From JBKPCD01 sp046727175 (lineage in GTDB: Bacteria; Acidobacteriota; Vicinamibacteria; Vicinamibacterales; 2-12-FULL-66-21), in the NCBI GenBank assembly GCA_046727175.1, contig JBKPCD010000062.1:1-64000 (forward strand): a DNA stretch of 64,000 nucleotides. Reading direction: 5' to 3'. A program made the translations under genes and the position numbers. The notes beneath the pieces are model-generated. The model saw only the letters and a program-made list of their open reading frames with translations, ran no database searches and was not told the origin of the DNA. This document shows positions 17,094 through 25,590 of this stretch, one piece after another (position 1 is the stretch's first letter; each line of letters begins with the position of its first letter).

Positions 17094-19140
17094 ATGAAAC
17101 GCCTGCTGCTCGTCTGCATGTGTCTGGCGCTCACGTCGGCGGTATCGGCGCAGAGCGCGCGGATGGATCTGGATGCGTTTGGGCGGATCGTTCGCCTTTC
17201 GGATCCGCAAATTGCGCCGGACGGCAAGACCATCGCGGTTGTGGTATCGCGCGCCAACTTCGACGAGAACCGGTTCGATGCCGACATCGCGCTGGTAGAG
17301 ATTGCGACCGGTGCTCAGCGGACGCTGACGAACGGCCGCGTTGGCGTCGGCCAGCCGCGATGGTCGCCAGGCGGCAATGAGATTGCGTTCGTGGCTCGAG
17401 GGCCGGCGCAAGCCGGTCGCGAACCCAAGCCACAGGTCTTCGTCCTGTCGATGGCCGGCGGCGATGCTCGCCGCATCACGGACAGTGCAACCGGTGTCCA
17501 GCACTTCGCGTGGTCACCCGATGGAACGAAGATCGCGTTTGCCGCGGCGGATGAACCGGCGAGAGCGTCGGGCATCGAGCGGCACAATCGCTCCTTCGAG
17601 ATCGAGAACGACGACTTTCTGATCCAGGCCGCGCCGCAGCCCACGCACATCTGGATCGTGAACGCCACCGGTGGCGAGGTGAAGCGACTCACGTCGGGGA
17701 GATGGAGCCTTCCAACGAGCTTTCCACCGGGTCCGCCCGCATCGCCGCTGTCATGGTCACCGGACGGCCGTTCCCTCGCTTTCACACGCGTCGCATCGCC
17801 GCACTCCGGGGACTACGACCGCGCCCAGATACACGTCGTCGATGTCTCGACCGGCGCCGTACGCGCCGTCACAGGCCATCAGAAGTTCGAGGCGCATCCG
17901 CTTTTCTCTCCCGAGGGATCGAGGATCGCCTATTGGCGGCCGCGGGCCGGCGACGGCAACGATATCAACGAGATCTTCATTGCGCCCGCGTCCGGCGGTG
18001 CAGGCACGAGCGCGACGAGCGCGATCGATCGCCACATGGCCCGAACGCTCTGGATGCCCGATGGCAAGTCGCTCATCGTCGGCGCGAACGACGGCACGCG
18101 CGTGTCGTTATGGTTGCAGCCGCTCTCCGGTGCGCCACGCCGGCTCCAATTGGGTGACCTGAGCCCGGCGTCGAGCTTCTGGGTGGACGTGAATGTCGGG
18201 AAAGACGGCGCGCTTGCATTCATCGGGAGCACGACAACGGTCCCGGCCGAGCTCTAATTACATGGCCTCCCCGTCCGCCTCGCCTCTGCGGCTCACCAAT
18301 CTGAATGCGGCGACCGCGGCTCTCTCACTCGGTCGCAGCGAAGCCATCGAGTGGCAGTCGGACGGCTTCCGTCACAACGGCATCGTGACGTATCCGCCCG
18401 ATTTCGAGCCCTCGCGAAAGTATCCCTTGGTACTCATCGTTCACGGCGGACCACGGGCGGCATCGCTCGAGAATTTCGGCGCTCAGGCGCAGCTCTTCGC
18501 CGCGCGGGGATGGGTGATCTTCCAGCCAAACTATCGTGGCAGCGATCAGCTCGGGCGCGTCTATCAGACCGCCATCAACAACGACGCGGGGGCGGGACCT
18601 GGACGCGACGTGATGGCTGGTCTCGCCGAACTGAAGAAGCGCGGCTTCGTCGACGAATCGCGTATCGCGGTCTCAGGTTGGTCCTACGGCGGCTACATGA
18701 CGACATGGCTGCTCGGGAACTATCCAGGCTGGCGCGTCGCCGTGTCAGGAGCACCAGTGACCGACTGGATGGATCAGTACAACCTGGGCGACTCCAACGT
18801 CAGGCGCGGTGCGGCATTTGGCGGATCACCGTGGACGAGCCCAGAGCGCCTGAAGGCGTACATGGATCAGTCGCCGATTTCTTACGCCCACAAGATCCGC
18901 ACGCCCACGCTCGTCATGACGAACATGGGCGATTACCGCGTGACGCCTACGCAGGCGTTCAAGCTGTATCACGCGCTGACGGACAACGGCGTCGAGACGA
19001 AATTCGTCGGATATCCGTTGCCCGGACACAATGCTGCCGACCCGGTTCACCAGCGCGACGTGCAGCGCCGATGGATGCAGTGGATTGCCGACCATTTCGA
19101 ACCGGCCACGACAACGTCGAGCGCGCAGGGAAAACAGTGA
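17094..19140 (+). pseudogene. S9-family prolyl oligopeptidase-type peptidase, frameshifted
   Basis: Two consecutive frames encode one S9 peptidase. The first (17094-18257) has a signal peptide and a TolB/DPP-like beta-propeller ending in VPAEL then stop. The second, in the +1 frame, continues with YMASPSAS and the alpha/beta-hydrolase domain: VHGGPRA oxyanion region, catalytic serine in GWSYGG, Asp in NMGDYRV, His in PLPGHNAADPVH. Deleting one A within CTCTAATTACATG (18252-18264) restores LYYMA, a usual linker in this family. So a single-base insertion, or a sequencing error, splits the gene at about 18256. The second part could be translated alone from ATG 18262. Confidence 0.85.
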
Positions 19141-19152
19141 TGAGCAACAGCC

Positions 19153-19881
19153 TTGAAGACTGAGCATCACTACTGGTACTCCCCGCGACTCGGCCACGAT
19201 ATGGGAGTGGCCGTCTTCGGGCACTGGGGGCCGCCGTTGCTCGCGTTTCCCACCAGCCACGGCGACGAATGGGAGCTGGAACGCCAGGGGATGATCGCCG
19301 CGCTCAGCGAGTTCATCGACGCCGGGCGCGTGAAGATGTTCTGCGTCGGCTCGAACAACCACGAGGCGTTCCTGAACAACGGCGCACACCCGTTCCACAA
19401 GATCTGGCGTCACCGGATGTTCGACGAGTACGTCCGCGACGAGGTCGTGCCGTTCATCTACGCGAGCTGCCAGACGGCGGGAATCCCGATTGCGACGATG
19501 GGATCGTCACTGGGCGCGTACCACGCGGCCAACACGCTGTTCCGCTACCCGCACGTCTTCAAGCGCTGTTACGCGCTTTCGGGCGTGTACGATCTGCGCC
19601 GCTTCATGAACGGGCTGCACAACGAGGACTTCTATTTTCACAATCCGGTCGACTACCTTCCGAATCTGAACGATCCCTGGATCCTGAGCCAGCTCGCCAG
19701 CTGCGAGATCCGGCTCGTCACCGGATCGGGGCCGTGGGAGGACAGCAGTCACTCGTACCGCTTGTCGGAGATCCTGTTGCGCAAAGGCATTCGTCATCAC
19801 CTGGATGACTGGGGCTGGCAGGGTGGACACGACTGGCCGTACTGGAAGGCGGAGATGCGGGAATACTTACGCCGGTGGTGA
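19153..19881 (+). CDS. Esterase, alpha/beta-hydrolase fold (COG4947-like)
   Basis: 242 residues from a TTG start just after the S9 peptidase gene (12 bp). The nucleophile elbow is ATMGSSLGAYHA (about 115-126; G-x-S-x-G in GSSLG). The conserved HDWPYWKAEMREYLRRW at the C-terminus supplies the likely catalytic histidine. The N-terminal HYWYSPRLGHDMGVAVFGHWGPP strand/turn is typical of the small bacterial 'putative esterase' family. It is probably cytoplasmic because no signal peptide is present. Its substrate is unknown. Confidence 0.85.
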   Translation: MKTEHHYWYSPRLGHDMGVAVFGHWGPPLLAFPTSHGDEWELERQGMIAALSEFIDAGRVKMFCVGSNNHEAFLNNGAHPFHKIWRHRMFDEYVRDEVVPFIYASCQTAGIPIATMGSSLGAYHAANTLFRYPHVFKRCYALSGVYDLRRFMNGLHNEDFYFHNPVDYLPNLNDPWILSQLASCEIRLVTGSGPWEDSSHSYRLSEILLRKGIRHHLDDWGWQGGHDWPYWKAEMREYLRRW

Positions 19882-19884
19882 TAT

Positions 19885-20074
19885 GCAGCCACAACCTGCG
19901 CTTCGATGATGAGCCCATTCGCAGACTGACGGAGTTCGTGATGCGCACCGCATCGAGCGCGGCCGGACTCATGCGCTGCCACACATCGTGATCGCCTTCG
20001 TTCCCCTGACCGATGCCGCCAACCGTGATTGTGTTGTGATGCCTCGCCTGCGGCTGTCCTGCGTACCCTGTCAT
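19885..20074 (-). pseudogene. Gene remnant, possibly heparinase II/III-like C-terminal fragment
   Basis: A roughly 60-residue open stretch contains ARHHNTITVGGIGQGNEGDH and DVWQRM, resembling the HNTVxVDGxGQ segment of heparinase II/III-type polysaccharide lyases. It has no plausible start, its C-terminal end dissolves into unrelated frame, and the upstream sequence (20086-20118) is a GAGGCAC repeat. I read it as a fragment left after deletion. The family assignment is tentative. Confidence 0.35.
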
Positions 20075-20121
20075 GATCCAGGCTCGAAGTACGAGGCACG
20101 AGGCACCGGGCACCACGCACG

Positions 20122-21165
20122 TCAGCGAACGACCCCCGCGCCGTTCATCCCGAACTTCTCTAGCAGATATCGTCCTTCGGCGATCACCTGCTCGTCGTCG
20201 ATCCAGACATTGCAGTCGCGCGTGAGGACGTCCACGTGCGTGCGCGACGACCAGTTCGCGTGCGTCTGACTGCCGTACGGATCACCGAAGGCGACGTGCA
20301 CGCCCGGCACCTTCTCGTCCTGCAGGAGCACGCCAATCATCTCGTGGAGACCGAGGTTCGTGCCGAATGCCAGCTCGCCCACGCGATCGCTGTTCGCGTC
20401 CGTGTGGCAATACCTCCAGAAATCGTGCTCGAGATCGCGGCGCTCGCACCGCGCGGATACGAGACGTCCGTCGCGAATCTCGAGGACCAGCGGCGTGCGA
20501 CCCAGACTGCCGTACTTCGCGTTGAAGTAGTCCCCTGCCGTTCCGTCGCAGACGAACGTGCCATCGACCGACGCCGGTGAGGTGAACACCTCGCCGGCCG
20601 GAAGATTGGACCAGTAGCGCGGGTTGATGATGCCGCTGGTCTTGACCCATGCGAGGGCGGGATCGAAGCGGGCCGTGAACTCGGTTCCCGCAGCGGTCCG
20701 GACCGTCAGCATGCGAACGGATGGCATCCGGTCGCAGAGCTGCTGACTGAGGCGATCGACCTGGCGATAGTCAGCCCGCATTCCCTCGCGCATGATCTGC
20801 GGTGTCACGCCCACCATATGGGCGTAGCGGATCCTGCGGCGCTCGACCTCGCCAACGATCGCCATCCGTGCGCCGAGCTCACCTTCGAGCGGCTGCACGC
20901 ACAGGATCCCCACGTCCGCGCGTTCGAGCGCCGCGATCACGTCCCGTGGCGCTTGGTGCATCGGCCGCGAGGTGACCGATTCGATCAGCACGCTCTCCGC
21001 ACGCGCGCCGCGCTCGAAGAGCGCCTGCTCGAGGCTGGCCGCGACTTCGCGGCTTGGCTTGTCGGCAATCAGCGCAACTCGCTCGTGCGGCTGAACGGCC
21101 AGGCACACGTCGACCGCGTTGTGCGCGCCGGGCATGAGATCCGATAGTGCGTGGTCGAAATTCAT
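20122..21165 (-). CDS. M29-family aminopeptidase (aminopeptidase T-like)
   Basis: 347 residues. The C-terminal half carries the metal ligands of M29 peptidases: LPAGEVFTSP (Glu), NLGLHEMIG (Glu), and HVAFGDPYGSQTHANWSSRTHVDV with conserved His, Tyr and Asp near the end. These enzymes bind two metal ions and remove N-terminal residues, mostly hydrophobic, from peptides in the cytoplasm. The N-terminal part holds the alpha/beta lobe (VALIADKPSREVAASLEQAL). The ATG at 21165 follows a hairpin repeat. It is a stand-alone minus-strand gene. Confidence 0.88.
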   Translation of the reverse strand: MNFDHALSDLMPGAHNAVDVCLAVQPHERVALIADKPSREVAASLEQALFERGARAESVLIESVTSRPMHQAPRDVIAALERADVGILCVQPLEGELGARMAIVGEVERRRIRYAHMVGVTPQIMREGMRADYRQVDRLSQQLCDRMPSVRMLTVRTAAGTEFTARFDPALAWVKTSGIINPRYWSNLPAGEVFTSPASVDGTFVCDGTAGDYFNAKYGSLGRTPLVLEIRDGRLVSARCERRDLEHDFWRYCHTDANSDRVGELAFGTNLGLHEMIGVLLQDEKVPGVHVAFGDPYGSQTHANWSSRTHVDVLTRDCNVWIDDEQVIAEGRYLLEKFGMNGAGVVR

Positions 21166-21178
21166 CCGCGAAGTGATC

Positions 21179-21274
21179 CGGCTTTGGGCTCATGGCTTTT
21201 GGCATTGGGCCGCTCCACAGCCCAGCGAGCTAGGGACTCGTAGCCCAAAGCCGAGAGCCCTAAGCCAAAAGCCG
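21179..21274. repeat. GGCTTT-type degenerate-repeat hairpin (copy 4)
   Basis: Arm 21179-21210 pairs with 21243-21274 with about six mismatches in 32 positions, around a 32-nt loop. It occupies nearly all of the gap between the DUF2721 gene end and the M29 peptidase start. Confidence 0.8.
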
Positions 21275-21283
21275 ATTGTACCC

Positions 21284-21793
21284 TCACCCCCGCGATGCGA
21301 CCCGGAGTCGCACGCTCGCGGCCCGTTCGCTGATGATCTGCACCGCGATTCCGGTCTCGCGAACGAGGAGCGCGGATCCTCTGACGAGCGATCCGACCGC
21401 AACGACACCGGCGGCGATCGCGATCGACTCGAGAATCGTAATCACCGCGCCGCTGGTAGCGGTCGCGATCACCGCGCCGACCAACGAGAACAGCGTCGCC
21501 AATGCGAAACCGCCGAGCGCGATGTAAAAGCACCGCAGCACGCGCAGCAACATGATCGCCCGATGTTCGGTGGCCGCGAGCTCCCCAAGACGACGTTCTG
21601 ACTCGTGGTGAGCGGCCCGTGGCAGCTCCGCCGATTCGCGGCTTTCGAGCTGCCGCGCCAGATCGCGGGCGCGATCGACCACACGCGCGAGCCGATTGCT
21701 CGTGCTCATCGCGAGGACCGACGACGCGTTCGTCAGGATGGCGGGGGCGACGATCAGCGAGAGCGCCGCGAACGGATTCTGTCCAAGATCCAT
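21284..21793 (-). CDS. DUF2721 membrane protein
   Basis: 169 residues. The first helix (FAALSLIVAPAILTNASSVLAM) is followed by a conserved STSNRLARVVDRARDL and a charged helix, then two hydrophobic segments (about 85-110 and 115-140). This is the arrangement of the DUF2721 family of inner-membrane proteins, whose function is unknown. A -10-like TAGAAT (21800-21805, minus strand) lies exactly 6 nt before the ATG, suggesting a leaderless message. Confidence 0.82.
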   Translation of the reverse strand: MDLGQNPFAALSLIVAPAILTNASSVLAMSTSNRLARVVDRARDLARQLESRESAELPRAAHHESERRLGELAATEHRAIMLLRVLRCFYIALGGFALATLFSLVGAVIATATSGAVITILESIAIAAGVVAVGSLVRGSALLVRETGIAVQIISERAASVRLRVASRG

Positions 21794-21830
21794 CAGCGAA
21801 TTCTACTGCCGGCGGTAGCGCCTGCGGCTG

Positions 21831-21946
21831 CGAGGGGGTGGGCCCCACGAGCACCAAAAGACGATGCTCGGTGGCTCTGTAGCTCGCAGGAACGGGATTC
21901 AGGGCTCAGGATTCGGTGGCTCGGTAGCGCGGTGGCTCGGTAGCTC
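21831..21946. repeat. GC palindrome plus three 16-nt GGTGGCTCGGTAGCTC repeats
   Basis: A GGGGGTGGGCCCCACG palindrome (about 21833-21849) resembles the stem at 57428-57457. It is followed by 16-nt units at 21870-21885, 21915-21930 and 21931-21946 (GGTGGCTC-G/T-GTAGC-T/G-C). It lies between the DUF2721 start and the cupin gene end. No coding signal. Confidence 0.65.
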
Positions 21947-21961
21947 ACCCCGCTGCCGGTG

Positions 21962-22330
21962 CTATCTCGCGTAGTGGATCGCGCCGAGAAAGTGCAGCGA
22001 AACGTACGGTTCGGTGCCGACGACCCAGCTGTCGTGCGGCACCGGGGGAATGTAGAACAACTCTCCGGCCCGCAGCTCGAAGACACGGCCGTCGCCGAAC
22101 GCGGCGGTTGCCGTGCCGGACACGACGAGGCCCACGTGTTCGACCGTGCAGCGCGTGGCGCCGACCGTGGGCCCGACGTGCTCGGACCATTTCCAGCCTG
22201 GCTCGTACGTGGCGCGGCCGATTGTCAGGCCGCCCAAGTGCACCACTTCGAACCGGCCCTTCTGCATCAGCCGGATTTCGTCCGGCGCCTCGAACCGTTT
22301 GAGGAGCACGGCCGCGTCCGGTGCGATCAT
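21962..22330 (-). CDS. Small cupin-domain protein
   Basis: 122 residues forming a single cupin barrel. Motif 1 is partly visible as PGWKWSEHVGPTVGATRCTVEHVG, and motif 2 as FELRAGELFYIPPVPHDSWVVG with His in the usual position. Metal-binding histidines are present, but the enzyme or binding role is open. A conserved Trp-Lys-Trp precedes the first motif, as in small uncharacterised cupins. It lies 10 bp downstream of the SWIB gene on the same strand and may be co-transcribed. Confidence 0.85.
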   Translation of the reverse strand: MIAPDAAVLLKRFEAPDEIRLMQKGRFEVVHLGGLTIGRATYEPGWKWSEHVGPTVGATRCTVEHVGLVVSGTATAAFGDGRVFELRAGELFYIPPVPHDSWVVGTEPYVSLHFLGAIHYAR

Positions 22331-22340
22331 TCCGTCGTTC

Positions 22341-22619
22341 CTATTTCAGATGTTTCCCCACCAACTTCGTCATTTCGAACATGTTCACCTGCGACTTGCC
22401 GCCGAACACGGTCTTGAGCGTGGGGTCTGCCTTGATCATCCGCTTGTTCTTCGCGTCCTGCAAGCCGTTCTTCTTGATGTACGCCCACAGGCGTTTGGTC
22501 ACCTCGGTACGGGGAATCGGTTTCGCACCGACGACTTCGGCGAGCGCCGGGCTGGGCGTGACCGGCTTCATGAACGCGGCGTTCGGTTTCCGTGCGGTCT
22601 TCTTCGCGGTCTTGGCCAT
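22341..22619 (-). CDS. SWIB/MDM2-domain protein
   Basis: 92 residues. A basic N-terminal tail (MAKTAKKTARKPN) precedes a SWIB domain with the sequence LAEVVGAKPIPRTEVTKRLW, then YIKKNGLQDAKNKRMIKADP and a C-terminal FEMTKLVGKHLK. Bacterial stand-alone SWIB proteins are small and possibly nucleoid-associated; chlamydial versions are fused to topoisomerase. A strong Shine-Dalgarno (AAGGAG) lies 6 nt before the ATG. It probably forms a transcription unit with the cupin gene. Confidence 0.93.
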   Translation of the reverse strand: MAKTAKKTARKPNAAFMKPVTPSPALAEVVGAKPIPRTEVTKRLWAYIKKNGLQDAKNKRMIKADPTLKTVFGGKSQVNMFEMTKLVGKHLK

Positions 22620-22696
22620 CTGAACTCCTTTAACAGTACTCGACGGATTTCGGCACCCCGGCGCAGGATAGCATGGCTTTGCTGGCGCGTACCGTG

Positions 22697-23047
22697 CTAA
22701 GCAGTCATTGCCGCGATCGCCTCTGCCTCCGTGTCGAATATCTCCAGGACGCCGTCGAGACTCGTCGCCTGCAGCACCTCACGAATCCGGGGCGAGGCTT
22801 CGCAGAGCGCGAACCGGCTGCCGCGCCGCGTCGCGCGCGTGCAGGCGCCGACGATTTCACCGATCCCGGGGCTGTCGATGAACGCAAGATGACGCAGGTT
22901 CAACAGCAGGCTACGACATCCTTCATCGATCAGCGCCGAGACGCGCGGCATCAATTTCATGTCTTCTTCCGACAGCGTCAGATAGCCCCGAAGGTCGAGG
23001 ATCACGACCCCATGAACGCGGCGGTCCGATATTTCCGTCCAGTGCAT
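22697..23047 (-). CDS. STAS-domain protein (anti-sigma-factor antagonist type)
   Basis: 116 residues comprising one STAS domain. VHGVVILDLRGYLTLSEEDM forms the first strands, and the phosphorylation loop region is LRHLAFIDSPGIGEIVGACT. The serine in IDSPG aligns with the SpoIIAA/RsbV-type phospho-acceptor. Such proteins bind an anti-sigma switch kinase and release a sigma factor. No partner kinase lies next to it; the ECF module at 4.3 kb uses a different anti-sigma type. Confidence 0.9.
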   Translation of the reverse strand: MHWTEISDRRVHGVVILDLRGYLTLSEEDMKLMPRVSALIDEGCRSLLLNLRHLAFIDSPGIGEIVGACTRATRRGSRFALCEASPRIREVLQATSLDGVLEIFDTEAEAIAAMTA

Positions 23048-23064
23048 CGTTGATTGACTGGCCC

Positions 23065-23156
23065 AAGGCTTTGGGCTCTCGGCTCTCGGCGAGTCACGAT
23101 TGCAGATTTCCGCGCCAGTTCACGCCAAGAGCCAAGAGTCGTGAGCCAAGAGCCTT
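23065..23156. repeat. GGCTTT-type degenerate-repeat hairpin (copy 5)
   Basis: Arm 23065-23091 (AAGGCTTTGGGCTCTCGGCTC units) pairs with 23123-23156. The right arm is one unit longer, as expected of tandem-unit gain. It touches the stop codon of the ATP-grasp gene at 23156. Confidence 0.75.
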
Positions 23157-24505
23157 TACGCGCCGCCAACGACGAACGCCGGGACCTGGCCTCCGCCCGA
23201 CGTGACGTTCGCGAGCCCGGTGGTGCTGAGGCGGGTCAGGTAACCGCCCATACGTCCCCGAAACAGATACGGCGCCAGATCGACGAGCATGTCGCGCATC
23301 GTGACCCGTCCCTCGCTGTCGAACATCGGGAATACTTCGCGCCTTACCGGGATCCGCTCCTGGACGATCCAGGTGCCGACCGGATCGCGAAGCGCGGACT
23401 GGAGCGCCTGTTCCCATGCGCCGGCACCGATTTCCCATCCGAGCAGCACGCCGGTCCCGCCGTATTCGTCGTTCGGTTTCAGCACGAGACGATCGCGGCG
23501 CTCTCGGGAGATTTCGAGCAGATCCGCCTGGCGTCCGTTCGTTTCGGTGGATGCATCCTCGAGCACGCGCGTCCATGGAACGTGCGCGCCGATTGCCTCG
23601 AGCTCGGCCGACGAGAACAGGCTCGCATTCCTCGGGTCGGTCAGGACTGCGAAGAACGCTTTCTTGTGCGGAATCTTGCACCTGAACGTATTCGCGACGC
23701 AGACGGCGCGTGCGGCGTAGGCGTCGACGAGCGCCCGACACTCGTCGGACCTGCTGACGATGTCGTTGATGAGCACGCGGCGATAGACGAGATCGATGCG
23801 ATGGCCGTGGGCGTTCAGCTCGCCGCGCGCGAAGGTCAGCTCGCGAGGATCGCAGACGATCGTCGGCACGCCGGCAGCGACGAACGCATCGCGCAGAATC
23901 TCGAATTCCGTCCAGGTCGGAACTTCGCGCCAGTCCACGATCGCGATCTGTGGCGGGTTCGCGCTGCCGCCCCATTCCGCGTAGCTCGCCAGCAGCGCGC
24001 GCAGCATGCCGTCGATCGGGCGATGGTAGCGCACGTCGCGTCCCTCACGAAACCGCGACATCACGGGCAAAGCGTCGAATCGCTCGCACAACGTCTGCGT
24101 GTATCCGAGGCCCGCCGGGGATTCGGCATTGTATTCGGCAAAGTGCAGCGAGTCGGGCAGAAGGAACGCATCGAGGCGCGAGGCGGTCATGGCCGTCGCG
24201 TAGCCGGGCTCGAGCTGCGCGAGGCGGACTTCGACTTCCGTCAGCCCGAGCTGCCGCAGCAGTGATGGCGTCTCGAGCGCCGCCCGAACAACGCGCTCGC
24301 CGGCGGCAGCAATCGTCTCCGCCGCCGATCGAATGCGGGCTTCGTCCGTGGCATCCAGCAGGAACGGGCGCAGGAACGGACTGTGCAGGCGCTCGCCGAA
24401 CGTCAGCTTCTTCACGCGCATCGACTCGGCGAACTCGCGCACGAATCGCGGGCTGAGCTCCTCCTCGGGCTGCAGCAGCGCATGCCACTCGTCTGGAAGG
24501 CTCAT
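23156..24505 (-). CDS. Circularly permuted ATP-grasp-like ligase
   Basis: 449 residues of a glutathionylspermidine-synthase/COG2308-like ATP-grasp type. Segments consistent with this are SLHFAEYNAESPAGLGYTQ, 'DLVYRRVLINDIVSRSDE', KIPHKKAFFAVL, RLVLKPNDEYGGTGVLLGWE (ATP-grasp lysine and glycine loop) and WIVQERIPV. It would activate a carboxylate as acyl-phosphate and join it to an amine. It starts immediately after the ATP-grasp gene at 24506 and lies downstream of a YbdK-type ligase. The three-gene set suggests assembly of a small peptide-like amide. The product is unknown. Confidence 0.75.
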   Translation of the reverse strand: MSLPDEWHALLQPEEELSPRFVREFAESMRVKKLTFGERLHSPFLRPFLLDATDEARIRSAAETIAAAGERVVRAALETPSLLRQLGLTEVEVRLAQLEPGYATAMTASRLDAFLLPDSLHFAEYNAESPAGLGYTQTLCERFDALPVMSRFREGRDVRYHRPIDGMLRALLASYAEWGGSANPPQIAIVDWREVPTWTEFEILRDAFVAAGVPTIVCDPRELTFARGELNAHGHRIDLVYRRVLINDIVSRSDECRALVDAYAARAVCVANTFRCKIPHKKAFFAVLTDPRNASLFSSAELEAIGAHVPWTRVLEDASTETNGRQADLLEISRERRDRLVLKPNDEYGGTGVLLGWEIGAGAWEQALQSALRDPVGTWIVQERIPVRREVFPMFDSEGRVTMRDMLVDLAPYLFRGRMGGYLTRLSTTGLANVTSGGGQVPAFVVGGA

Positions 24506-25474
24506 TTACCGGGTTCCTGGGCCGCCGGTGAATCCGGAGGCAGGACCGATGCCCAGCATCTCTTCCCACCGCGGCCAGCACTGGGACGGGATGCCGTTCA
24601 GCGCGCGATCGGTGACGAGCTGCGCCATCTTCTCCACGACATGCGAGAAGTAGAACGGCGTGATTCGATCGCGTTCGAAGTCCGGCGCTGGGTTGAGATA
24701 GTCGATCGCGTACGGCACGCTCTCGCGAATCGCGAACTCGATGGTGTTCATCTCGTAGCCAAGGGCGAGGTTGATCGTCTGCGCGTCCCTCACGACTCTC
24801 GCGCCGACTTCCGGCGAGAGGTACTCGTGGTCGACGAGATACCGGCGCTGCCGCGGATCGTACGCCACCGGCGTGATGTCGGTCTTGCCGAACGTGAAGC
24901 AGCGAACGTACAGATCGAAGTCGATGAATTGCTGGAGCGTCATGCAATACGGCGACGTGCGATCGTACGCCTCGAGCAGCTCTTCACGGGTGTTCACCTT
25001 GTACACGTGCTTCCAGCCGCCGCCGGAATACGGCTTGAGGATCGCGGGTCTGCCGACGTAATCGAGCAGACTGTCCCAGTCGATCGGATACGCCAGATTG
25101 CGCAGGGATTCCGGCGTCAGGTCGACGTCGGCGGGATAGCCCTTCTGCGGCAACAGGACCGTCCGCGGAACGACGACGCCAAGCTTCGACATCACCGAGT
25201 AGTTGAAGTACTTGTCGTCAGCGGTCCACCAGAACGGATTGTTGATGACGTAGGCTCCCTGCAGGACCGCGTGCTTCAGCGCGCCGCGGTAGTAGTCGAC
25301 CTCGTGAGAGATGCGGTCGACAATGACCCCGTACTGCGCCGAGTCGTCCATCTTCGTCCCGCCCCATCGCACCATCTCACCCACGATGCCATGTGGAGCA
25401 CCGAGCTGCGTGACACGGTCGATGAACGCCGGGGGAAAGCTGTACTCGCGCCCGCAGAGCAATCCAATCTTCAT
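24506..25474 (-). CDS. ATP-grasp ligase (RimK/D-Ala-D-Ala ligase-like)
   Basis: 322 residues. ATP-grasp motifs are VGRPAILKPYSGGGWKHVYKV (central lysine and glycine-rich loop), TLQQFIDFDLYVRCF (hinge and Arg) and YEMNTIEFAIRESVPYAIDYLNPAPDF (metal-binding Glu/Asp/Asn). A preceding region (DDKYFNYSVMSKLGVVVPRT) fits the ATP-grasp N-terminal/linker part. Cytoplasmic amide- or ester-forming ligase of unknown substrate. It abuts the permuted ATP-grasp gene (no gap) and lies 114 bp downstream of the YbdK-like gene. Confidence 0.85.
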   Translation of the reverse strand: MKIGLLCGREYSFPPAFIDRVTQLGAPHGIVGEMVRWGGTKMDDSAQYGVIVDRISHEVDYYRGALKHAVLQGAYVINNPFWWTADDKYFNYSVMSKLGVVVPRTVLLPQKGYPADVDLTPESLRNLAYPIDWDSLLDYVGRPAILKPYSGGGWKHVYKVNTREELLEAYDRTSPYCMTLQQFIDFDLYVRCFTFGKTDITPVAYDPRQRRYLVDHEYLSPEVGARVVRDAQTINLALGYEMNTIEFAIRESVPYAIDYLNPAPDFERDRITPFYFSHVVEKMAQLVTDRALNGIPSQCWPRWEEMLGIGPASGFTGGPGTR

Positions 25475-25521
25475 CGACGTCTCTTTTCTTTCGCCGTTTC
25501 CATTGTCTTCTCTTAGTGCGC

Positions 25522-25590
25522 GCGGGGCCTCAGCCCCGCTCGCCGCAGGCGCGTTCCCTTTTGCCTTTTGCCCTTTCCCTTTTCCCTTTT
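25522..25590. repeat. GCGGGGC palindrome followed by CCCTTTT tract
   Basis: GCGGGGC-CTCA-GCCCCGC (25522-25539) is a perfect 7-bp stem. It is followed at 25556-25590 by CCCTTTTG/CCCTTTT units reaching the stop codon of the YbdK-like gene. It lies inside the three-gene ligase operon and might separate its expression. Confidence 0.65.
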
